NCBI GenBank assembly: GCA_003427395.1 | Contig: BFEA01000072.1 | Location: 788,303 to 814,502 of the forward strand | Source: Chara braunii | Taxonomy: Eukaryota; Streptophyta; Charophyceae; Charales; Characeae | Direction: 5' to 3' | DNA length: 26,200 bases | Shown here: piece after piece, positions 18,701-26,200 of the stretch | Position numbering within the stretch: the first letter of the stretch is position 1 | Layout of the letters: every line of letters begins with the position of its first letter | Notes under the pieces: model-generated | The model's input: the letters and a program-made list of their open reading frames with translations, nothing else | What the model was told of the DNA's origin: nothing | Database searches by the model: none | Made by a program: the position numbers and the translations under genes

Positions 18701-19011
18701 TGTAGCGGACCCACCACGTGTGGTGCTCCGCTAGTGATAGAGATGGAGATGGAGGAAGAAGGGGGGAGCAAGATGCACAACGCAGCTCCCCACGCAAGAC
18801 TCCAACGCACGTACTCCAAAATGTGCCAGTGTAGAATGAGGACTAAAACAGACAACTGCTGGGGTATACCCCAGTGGACTGACGGGACTGGACTGGACTG
18901 GCTGGTACCGACAGAGGTACCGGCCTGGACTGGACTGCCCCCGAGTAGAACACAGGCCTGTGAGAACAGGCCAAGGGGCTGGTCTCACAGGCCAACCAGA
19001 GGTCCGCTACA
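18701..19011 (-). repeat. 5' LTR of inner element (right copy)
   Basis: This 311-bp copy pairs with 8669-8983. It shares all four hairpins and has one fewer GGACT unit and one extra A. As the upstream LTR in element direction it would carry the promoter. Confidence 0.94.
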
Positions 19012-19016
19012 TTATG
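19012..19016. repeat. Right target-site duplication of inner element (TTATG)
   Basis: It follows the CA end of the inner LTR and differs by one transition from TCATG at 8664-8668. Removing the insert and one copy restores the outer protease frame. Confidence 0.82.
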
Positions 19017-21162
19017 GTTGCGAAGCGAGGATCACCCAATGAACTTCTACCACCGCACCGTTCACGTTCGTGATCGGAACGGAGTACTAGTCCCATGCAC
19101 GGTGCCTCCTCCACACCCTTCGATCAGCTGTCACGTGTTGTCCGCCGCAAGCATGCGAGCTTCCATCATCAGAGACGACATCGAGGAAATGGGGGTGTGT
19201 TTTCTCCACGCCCTCCCGCCACATGACGCTTCATCGACGGACTCATCTTCGGACCCACGCATCACCGAACTTCTCGACTCCTACGGCGACGTGTTCAAAG
19301 GCCCGCACGGAGTAGTACCGGATCGGCCCATCCGCCACGAGATCATCCTTGAGGACGGGGCTGTACCTCCGCATGGTTGCATCTACCGAATGAGCGAGGA
19401 CGAGTTAAGTGTGCTGCAGGCACAACTCGACAACCTTCTGGAGAAAGGTTGGATTCAACCTAGCTCATTGCCATACGGTGCTCCCGTTCTCTTTGTCCGG
19501 AAGAAGAACAAGGATTTGCGATTGTGCATCGATTATCGCAAGCTCAACGCGCAAACGGTCAGAAACGCCGGCCCTCTTCCACACATCGACGACCTTCTCG
19601 AACGGCTGGGCGGCGCCAAGTTCTTCTCCAAGCTGGACCTCAAGTCGGGATATCACCAACTCGAGATTCGGCAGGAGGACCGCTACAAGATTGCGTTTAA
19701 GACACGATATGGGCATTTCGAATGGCTAGTTATGCCATTTGGCCTTACGAATGCCCCGACTTTCCGAGCGGCTATGACAACGGAGTTCCGACACATGCTG
19801 GATTTATTCGTACTTATCTACCTCGACGACATCCTGGTGTACAGCTGGAGTTTGGACGAGCATGTGGAACACCTGCGCACCATTTTGAAGCGGCTACGAC
19901 AAGCCAAGTGTAAAGCCAACCGCGACAAATGCGAATTCGCGCGGCAAGAGTTGGAGTACTTGGGACATTATGTGACGTCGCAAGGCATCCGTCCGCTTGC
20001 GGACAAGATCGAGGCCCTCCGCGTATGGCCCGAGCCCACCAACACCACGGACGTCCGTTCATTCATGGGGTTGGCGGGCTACTATCAGCGATTCATCACC
20101 GGGTACTCAAGGATTGCCGCACCTATGACGAGATTACAATCGCCAAAGGTGCCATTCATATTCGATGACGACGCACGCCGGTCATTCCAAGCACTTAAGA
20201 CGGTCATGCTCATGGCACCCGTCCTTAACATCTATGACCCCACCCTGCCTACGAGAGTGACAACTGATGCTTCCGGCTATGGCATTGGGGCAGTCTTGGA
20301 ACAATACGACGGCGACGACTGGCACCCTGTGGAGTCTTTCAGCCACAAAGTGCCTCCCATCAATTCACTTGATGATGCAAGGAAAAAGGAGCTGCTCGCG
20401 TTCGTGATGGCTCTCAAGCGATGGCGGCACTTCCTCCTTGGGCGTCGACGGTTCACATGGGTCACGGACAACAACCCATTGACCTACTACAAGACGCAGG
20501 ATACGGTGAGCAGCACGATCGGAAGATGGATGTACTTCATCGACCAATTTGACTTCACACCGAAACATCTCCCCGGCCTCTCCAATCGCGCGGCAGATGC
20601 ACTCTCACAAAGACCCGATCTTTGCGCTATGACACATCATGCCTTCGCATTCGACGAGGAACTCCAGCGACACTTCATCCGGGGCTATGAGTTTGATCCG
20701 GACTTCGCCACATTATATGCGCAGCTATCTTCGGATCACCCGCCGGCCAGCCACTATCGCATTGTTGACGGGTACTTGCTCCTCCACTCGAGAGGCAAGG
20801 ACTTATTGTGTGTTCCACGAGACCGTCGTCTTCGGACTCGCCTTCTCGGGGAGTACCATGACTCGCGACTCGCCGGCCATTTCGGAGTCAACTGCACTAT
20901 TGCACGGCTTCGACAACGATTCCGATGGCCCGACCTCATTACCGATGTCACTTGGTATTGCGACTCTTGCGAAGTTTTCCGACGAAGCAAGCCCCGCAAT
21001 CGCAACCCCTACGGCCAGTTGCGCCCGATGCCTATCCCACGGGAACCCGGCCTTTCCATTGCCATGGATGTCACCGGACCATTTCCCCGCGATCGCCTCG
21101 GGCACGACGACATCCTCACGGTTGTGGACCATTTGAGTAAGTATGCGCGTTTTCTCCCTTGA
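19017..21162 (+). pseudogene. Pol of outer element: protease end, reverse transcriptase, RNase H, integrase start
   Basis: The frame resumes the protease (WLRSEDHPMNFYHRTV). RT follows with GWIQPSSLPYGAPVLFVRKK, LRLCIDYRKLN, LDLKSGYHQ (first catalytic Asp, about codon 207 counted from 19018), MPFGLTNAP and YLDDILVYS (codons 268-271). One residue is missing after NAP compared with the usual NAPATF. RNase H shows TDASGYG (codon 417), RKKELLAF, TWVTDNNPL (codon 484) and RAADALS, so all four acidic positions are present. Integrase begins with HDSRLAGHFG and CDSC (zinc-binding) and MDVTGPFP (first catalytic Asp, codon 684). A TGA at 21160-21162 stops the frame after KYARFLP, where a Cys codon would be a one-base change. 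The polymerase core is otherwise intact. Confidence 0.93.
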
Positions 21163-22192
21163 AAGTACTACTCCACGGCTCCCGAGTTGGCACGCCTCTT
21201 GCACACCGGTTGGATTTGCGGCCACGGTGTACCGGAAGACATAGTCAACGACCGCGACACTCGCTTCATGTCGACATTTTGGACTGCTCTCATGGAGGAG
21301 TCTGGCACGAAGATGAAACCAAGTTCGGCTCGGCATCCACAGACAGATGGGCAAACGGAGCGGGCACATCAAACCGCTCAAATGATGCTTCGTACGCTCA
21401 TCCGTCCGGACCAGAAAGATTGGGTTGACCGCCCCCCCCGACATCGAGTTCGCCTACAACACTTCAGTGCACCTGGCGATCGGCGTGACTCCATTTGAGT
21501 TGCACCACGGTGGACGGAAAGGCCGTATCTTCACCGACCTTCTCCTCCCACGACCAGCTGACATCGACGCCGCTTGCTCTCCCTTTTCCGTCCGGAAGTA
21601 CAGGGAATTGCTGGCTCAAGCCCGCGCAAATATGCAAAAGGCTCAAGTCCGCATGCAGCAGCAAGCCAATAGGCGTCACGTGCCATGTCCCATCCGCGCC
21701 GGTGATTTGGTTTGGGTCTCCGCGGAAGAGTTTGCACTGGAACAGGATGTTTCATGCAAACTGCTTCCCAAGTGGTTTGGACCATGGCCCGTAACATCAG
21801 CCCCGGGCGATGAGCCCGATGGCCCTTCATTTGTGATCAACATTCCCCCGCATCTGACGGTCCATCCAGTCTTTCACGCCTCGAAGCTGGCAACATACAC
21901 ACCAACTAAGAGCGACGACTTCCCGGGCCGACGATCGCAGGACCCTCCTTCTATGGATGGTCACCAGGAAGTTGACCACGTCATCACGGATCGCAAGTAC
22001 GGCAACAAGCCTCGACAGTACAAAGTTACATTCAAAGCATGCGATCCCGACGACACTCAGTGGATTTCAGGAACAGATTTGAAAGCATCCACACCGCTGA
22101 TCTACACTCACAACGAGCGACAAAGGTTAGCTCAGGGACCTTCACGACCTGCCCCTCCCACCCGAACTGTGGTCCCTCCCTCAGACAGATAG
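21163..22192 (+). pseudogene. Integrase remainder and chromodomain-like C-terminus, outer element
   Basis: Beyond the TGA the same frame continues with KYYSTAPELARLLH, the second catalytic Asp in NDRDTRFMSTFW (codon starting 21250) and the Glu in HPQTDGQTE (21358-21360). It then loses phase in a run of eight C (21432-21439), where one extra C is enough to explain the +1 shift. The following frame runs to a TAG ending at 22192 and contains PDIEFAYNTSVHLAIGVTPF, the GPY/F-type region (IRAGDLVWV, LLPKWFGPWPV), HPVFHASKLATY and a degenerate chromodomain-like stretch (DHVITDRKYG, QYKVTF, TQWISGTDL). No classic W-E-P motif is visible, so the chromodomain call is weaker than for the inner element. 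Confidence 0.87.
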
Positions 22193-22235
22193 CTTCGCCC
22201 TCGCAGGTAAGCTCGGTCTTTCAAGGAGGGTGGGG
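22193..22235 (+). promoter_or_regulatory. 3' end of outer internal region with polypurine tract
   Basis: AAGGAGGGTGGGG (22223-22235) abuts the TG of the 3' LTR. This is the expected place and composition for the primer of plus-strand DNA synthesis. Confidence 0.88.
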
Positions 22236-23424
22236 TGTGGCATACTGCGTAGCCACATGGGCCTGCAGGGCCCGTCCCGCATTCTCAGCCTAAAAGCCTA
22301 GAAATAAGGGCTTACAGGCCCCGTGTGGTTTCAGCCTGAAAGACTGAAAACGAGGGTCTGCAGGCCCTATGTCATTTCAGCCTAAAACAGGGCTTTTCAG
22401 CCCTTAGGCTTTTCAGCCTGAAACGGAGGGCCACTTTCGGGCCCTCATAAGATCGACCTGCCCTAACACTCAGGCACAAAACCAGGGTTTCGGGAACAGG
22501 CTATTTTTGGCCTGTTCCCACGACAGCCTCAGCAGGAGCTGCAGCGGCAGCCCCTGACTCCCTTCGGCATTGGCAAGAGCAGCCTCCTGGACTGCCCCGC
22601 CCTGCAGCTGCAGGCAGTCAGGAGGCAGGCCGAGTAGTACATAGGGAGTTCCCATGCACTTCACGGGTAGGTAGTCGGACAGAAGGCAGGAGTAGTCTTC
22701 AGGATTCGGCCGCAGCACTCTGCAGGAGCGCTGCAGGAGTAGCTTAGCGCTAGCAGTAGTCTTCAGCGCTGGCGCTAGTAGCCGTAGGAGTAGTCTTCAG
22801 CGCTGGGCGCTAATAGGTGGTAGTAGTAGTGTTGGAGAGAGATGGCTGGCGGAGGCCAGTGAGACTTACCTGTGGCGCCATAGCTCCAGCTCCATCTTCG
22901 AGGTACCTGCATCAAGGCGCCAGCTTCACAGGTTAGTACCGGACTGAGAGAGAGAGAGAGAGAGAGTTCTTCTTCTTCCTCTTCTAAGTCCACCATCTCT
23001 TCTTCACCCTCTCACTACCTGACTTCTCAGTATCAGCGGACTACGACAGAGAGAGAGAGTTGTGACTTGAGACTTGACGACATTGGATCCAGACTCGACA
23101 TTGGGATTCAGACATTTTGACGAGGGACTATTTGGGCCTGTGCCGAAGACTTGGTGTTGACGACATTCCCATCTTCCCCTCTTCTTTGTCTGTGTATGGT
23201 TGGGGCTGGCGCATTCTTTGAGCGCCAGACATGGTTGGGGCTGGTGCATTCTTTGAGCGCCAGACCCCTTCACACCATGGAGTGATGATGCTGATGTATG
23301 TTCGGGGCTGCATTGCAATATTGATTGTTCGGATCATTGGTATCTAAGTCTTCCACGATGCTATCTTGTACTTTGTGAGAGAGGTCGGTTCTTGTTCTGG
23401 TCTGCACCGTTACAGTATGCAACA
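22236..23424 (+). repeat. 3' LTR of outer element
   Basis: This 1,189-bp copy pairs with 4138-5347. Relative to the 5' copy it lacks one 35-bp unit, has a longer AG tract near 22946-22966, and contains a duplicated segment (GTTGGGGCTGG..GAGCGCCAGA, about 23199-23264). Short open frames that recur in both LTRs are duplicates of non-coding LTR sequence. Confidence 0.95.
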
Positions 23425-23429
23425 GTCCC
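23425..23429. repeat. Right target-site duplication of outer element (GTCCC)
   Basis: Identical to 4133-4137 and directly after TGCAACA. Confidence 0.92.
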
Positions 23430-24600
23430 TAACTGAGGCTGTACCGAGACAAAAATAGCACTGGGTCTTCCAGTCTCCAAGGTGGCCTGGATCCAGGGCC
23501 ATCCAATCTTATCTCATCAATGGACGGTCCTGGGTGCTGGATCGAAAACTGGTCCAGTCCAGGACCTAGTCATGCTCCTACTGCTGCAAAACCACCAACG
23601 GGGCTAAACCAGAAAAGTGGTTCAGCCCAGACCAAGGTGTGGCAGCCTAGGAACGGCATGCCTCAACGCTGTGACAGATGAACTGGGCTGAAACATGGGA
23701 AAAACGTTTCAGCCACAAACAAAGTGCTGCAGCCTAAAGAAAACGGCTGCTGGGCCTAAAAACGAGGCCCAGACCAGGACGTGGTCCAGAAGTGGCCTCT
23801 CCTCTGGATGAACTGTGAAATGACACCTCGAGACTGGACAAACTAGGAACAGACAAAATGAGCCCGGACTGGATAAAAGACCTGAAAACAACAAAAATGA
23901 ACTCAGCCTGTGTCCTGGAGGCTGGCCCAGCTATATATAGCGCTGGGCCTACGGGATCCAGCCTCGGCCTGTGTCCTGGGCCGTCCGATTGTACCAACGA
24001 TCAACACTCCAGGATGCAGGCCCAAGTCCCGGTCCTGATACCTGGCTTAAAACGGCCTGCTTGGGTCCTAACTGGATGATCAGGCTCCTCTGACGGCGAC
24101 CTGAATCTGATTGTGCCAGGCCTGAAAAATGGCTTCTGGGACTGAATCAGGCCAACTGGTCCAGAGGCACTACCCGTCTGGACAAAAATACTGAAATGAT
24201 ACATGTTGACCAGACAAACCTGGAACCGACAAAAGCAACTCAGAACAGACAATAGACTGAGAACAGACAAAAATGAACTCGGGAGTCGGAACAACACAGA
24301 CAACCCCAAAAAATAAAGAAAACACCCCAAAACTCACACTCCACGACCCCTGCACCAATGCCGGGCCCCGTGCATACCACACTTGCACACTTGATTGAGA
24401 TGAAATCCAGAGAAAATCAGAGTTGAACAACCACATCCAAAATCGTTGACGAAACCAGAAAAAGGTGATGAAGAATTGAGGACCTGGCCTCCCTGAGCAA
24501 CATGCAACAAATGTCTCAAGAAACTGTGCATTGAACAGCGAGTTCTCTCTGGCTGATGGCCACAATCTCTCTCTCCTCAAGCACTGCTGACAGAAGCACC
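23430..24600. repeat. Degenerate dispersed repeats, right flank; no gene
   Basis: CCAGG/CCTGG-rich DNA. A roughly 90-bp block (CTGTGAAATGACAC..GACAAAATGAGC..AAAAATGAACTC, about 23813-23908) recurs in diverged form about 376 bp later (about 24190-24283). GGATCCAG followed by a GGCC(A/G)TCC(A/G)AT motif occurs at about 23488 and 23957. A perfect 8-bp hairpin CTGGGCCT/AGGCCCAG lies at 23750-23772. These look like an old, internally duplicated repeat. Every open frame is short and lacks recognisable domains. Confidence 0.6.
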
Positions 24601-25253
24601 CTTCTTATTTTTTCCCTTTTTTTTATAACAAAAACAGAACCTTATGGTTCTGGGTCCTTTCCATTCTGGGGAGCGTCAGTCCGGTTCCTATTCCACCGGC
24701 AAGTCAGAAGAGAATACAATGTATACTGACTCACGCTCCTCCCCCTTAAGGTGTGGAGGCGTGAAGGACGACATTGATTACTTCTCAAAAGAAGGATGTA
24801 CCACCCTTCACCCCTGCCCGAGTTAACCTGTTCTACCTTGCACCTGGCCATGATTGCCTGTTTATCCCTTCGCTATGATCGTCGTAATAGTCTCCTTGGG
24901 CTCCACTCAGCCTGTTCCTTTCAGCCCTTTGACTGTCGGATTCTCTGTGCTGACTGGAACTGTTGAAGTGGTCCTGAATCTCTTTTTTTAAGACCTTCTA
25001 ATCCTCTGCTATTTCCTTACTTCTATTATAACCCCTAGAGATCCTAGAACTGGCTTTACTGCTGATTGCTGTCCCCTCTTCCTAAACCCTAAACCCAAAA
25101 CCCTAGTAAGTCTTTTGCTGTAGCTTTGATGGAGCTTGTTGCCGAGTGTTGCTAAGGTTTTAGTGGATGTGGGAGTTGAGAGGTGTAAGGTATTGGTGTT
25201 TAATAATTACTTTGGAGGGTGGTTTCGAATGGGCGGGGAGGGTGGTTGGTTGG
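24601..25253. other. No gene recognised; T-rich tracts, small inverted repeats
   Basis: T-rich sequence at 24606-24625, a CAGAACC/GGTTCTG hairpin (24635-24652), and an imperfect inverted repeat GGAGCGTCAGT (24670-24680) with ACTGACTCACGCTCC (24725-24739). Another T run sits at about 24983-24989. Either T run could be the complement of the poly(A) tail of the - strand LINE remnant to the right, but I could not establish target duplications. A telomere-like tract is listed separately. Confidence 0.45.
25081..25106. repeat. Short telomere-like / telo-box tract (CCCTAAA-type)
   Basis: CCTAAACCCTAAACCCAAAACCCTAG contains about three imperfect copies of the complement of TTTAGGG, the telomere repeat of most plants and charophytes. 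It is too short to be a true telomere; interstitial remnant or telo-box motif are both possible. Confidence 0.7.
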
Positions 25254-26035
25254 TTAGAGTGGAGGGGTTGCAGCATGTGAGGTGACTGTGCGGTAGGTAT
25301 TGGGTGGTTGGGAAGGGATGGGAGATGGATGGATGATTGTGTGGGGTTTGTCTGTGCTGGAGAGGGGGAAGTTAATGGTGAGGGGAGGAGTGTTTGAGGA
25401 GGGAAGGATTAGCCAGTTCTTGAGGACTAGCCAGTCATTCTTGATTGTCCCTATAAGGCCTGAGCCTAGCTTTCAGACTGTGAATCTTTGGATTAGTTCT
25501 GTTTTTGTTTCGGGGGCACTGTCAATTTGATATCGGGTTTTCTTCCATTGTATATACAGTTCTGTTTCTGTCATGTGCTTTATTGTGACTAATGGTTTCT
25601 CAGGGGAGATGGGGTGATCTTCAAAAGTTTTGACACATCTTTCTTTCCATAAAGCCCAGAGGGTTCCTTTCCTGATGAGGGAGACGAAGAATGATTTGAA
25701 ACCTTTGAGCGGGGGGGTTTGGTCTCAGTCGAGGAATAGTGTGCCTGGGCTTATCAAAATTGCCTTGTCTGAGAAATGTTCCATGTGCGTTCTATTTCCT
25801 GCCATAAGTTTCTGGCCTTTGGGCAGTCGATGAAACAATGGTTGAGTGTTCTGGGAGTCTGTTGGTTGCAGGCCTTACACCAAGAGTCTTGATCTGTTCT
25901 GTTGTCCTTGCTGCGTCTTTGAGCCAGCCAGTGGTTCACTGGGACTGCCCTGAAGGCTATAAACAATCGTAAGCTGGCTAGCTTAAACCACCCGTACCTC
26001 GCCCAGCTAAAAAAAACTGACGCGGCCGTTAACAG
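25254..26035 (-). pseudogene. LINE (non-LTR retrotransposon) ORF2 C-terminal remnant
   Basis: On the - strand the frame from about 26030 to 25754 reads WFKLASLRLFIAFRAVPVNH, WLAQRR, then CKACNQQTPRTLNHCFIDCP and KARNLWQEI. The pattern C-x2-C-x11-H-x4-C followed by AR-x-LW is the zinc-binding region that follows reverse transcriptase in plant LINEs (zf-RVT type). A stop pair near 25754 and a phase change follow. Another phase then shows GFKSFFVSLIRKGTLWALWK and ERCVKTFEDHP, and runs through a TGA at 25475-25473 (probably a former TGG) to KLGSGLIGTIKNDW and a TAA at 25256-25254. The piece lacks the polymerase domain, consistent with 5' truncation near 26030. It is clearly non-functional. Confidence 0.75.
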
Positions 26036-26165
26036 GCCGTGTCGGGCGGGGTACCCAGCGACGAACGACCGGTATTCCCAAAAAAAACAGAAAAAAAAGG
26101 GTCAAAGAAAATGAAAAGTAACGAGGGAAAAGAAAAACGGGTGCGGCAGAGAAGGGGGGGGGGAG

Positions 26166-26200
<35 letters not shown>
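26036..26200. repeat. A-rich sequence and (GATA)n microsatellite at right edge
   Basis: GC-rich then A-rich sequence precedes a G run (about 26154-26163) and uninterrupted GATA tetranucleotides to the window end, so the true repeat length is unknown. Confidence 0.95.

Larger units (their letters stand above)
8669..19011 (-). mobile_element. Complete chromovirus LTR retrotransposon (inner), nested in the outer protease
   Basis: This 10,343-bp element lies on the opposite strand to its host element. In its own direction it runs 5' LTR (19011-18701), primer-binding site, leader of about 2.1 kb, gag with zinc knuckle, protease, reverse transcriptase, RNase H (mostly in a 650-N gap), integrase, chromodomain, 3' non-coding region and 3' LTR (8983-8669). 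The LTRs begin and end with the perfect inverted repeat TGTAGCGGAC/GTCCGCTACA and differ by 7 substitutions and two indels (about 2.3%). The chromodomain after integrase places it among chromoviruses. Several stops and frameshifts make it non-autonomous. Confidence 0.94.
4138..23424 (+). mobile_element. Complete Ty3/gypsy LTR retrotransposon (outer), interrupted by a nested element
   Basis: The element has every structural landmark: 5' LTR (4138-5347), primer-binding site (5351-5362), leader, gag, protease, reverse transcriptase, RNase H, integrase, a chromodomain-like C-terminus, polypurine tract (22223-22235), 3' LTR (22236-23424) and a perfect 5-bp TSD. The domain order PR-RT-RH-IN is that of Ty3/gypsy (Metaviridae). 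It spans 19,287 bp, of which 10,343 bp are the inner element plus a 5-bp duplicated target, so the original was about 8.9 kb. Coding capacity is destroyed by in-frame stops at 7117, 7696, 8524 and 21160, a +1 frameshift in a C8 run at 21432-21439, and the nested insertion. Confidence 0.95.

Noticed and set aside
1-26200. tRNA, rRNA or other structural RNA genes
   Set aside because: Reading through both strands I saw no tRNA A/B boxes with a foldable cloverleaf nor any rRNA-like stretch. A covariance-model scan would be decisive.

Overview
This window is eukaryotic and consists almost entirely of transposable elements and simple repeats. I see no intact host gene. The evidence is plant-type Ty3/gypsy chromoviruses (chromodomain-bearing LTR retrotransposons), primer-binding sites resembling the 3' end of initiator-Met tRNA, a short TTTAGGG-type telomere-like tract, long CT/CA/CTT/GATA microsatellites and a 650-base assembly gap. 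This suggests a large, repeat-rich streptophyte genome. The gag style of the outer element reminds me of the charophyte alga Chara braunii, but that is recollection, not a search result.

Layout. 1-1426: CT/CG microsatellite, a duplicated and inverted repeat (186-451), an AT-rich stretch with a phased 18-bp degenerate repeat (832-927), and unexplained DNA. 1427-2587: a solo LTR flanked by a perfect 5-bp target-site duplication (TSD), CAGTC. 2593-4132: non-coding DNA with microsatellites. 4138-23424: a complete LTR retrotransposon on the + strand ('outer' element), with a perfect TSD GTCCC, 5' LTR, primer-binding site, leader with a minisatellite, broken gag-pol, polypurine tract and 3' LTR. 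Its protease gene is split at 8668/19012 by a second complete retrotransposon on the - strand ('inner' element, 8669-19011; TSD TCATG/TTATG), which has 311-315 bp LTRs, a long leader, broken gag with a CCHC zinc knuckle, pol (protease, reverse transcriptase, RNase H partly in the gap, integrase) and a chromodomain. 23430-25253: degenerate repeats and a telomere-like tract. 25254 to about 26035: a remnant of a LINE ORF2 C-terminus on the - strand. 26163-26200: (GATA)n.

How it fits together. The order of events can be read directly. The outer element inserted at GTCCC, then the inner element inserted in the opposite orientation inside the outer protease, between the codons for ILGMS and WL. Both are now non-autonomous: each carries several in-frame stops and frameshifts, although the catalytic residues of reverse transcriptase, RNase H and integrase are mostly still visible. 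By my hand count the LTR pairs differ by about 1.65% (outer, about 19 substitutions) and about 2.3% (inner, 7 substitutions), so the two insertions are close in age. The most unusual sequence features are an array of bZIP-like TGACGTGGC sites directly upstream of the outer gag start, the foldback repeat near the left end, and GGGCCT/AGGCCC hairpins shared by otherwise different repeats.
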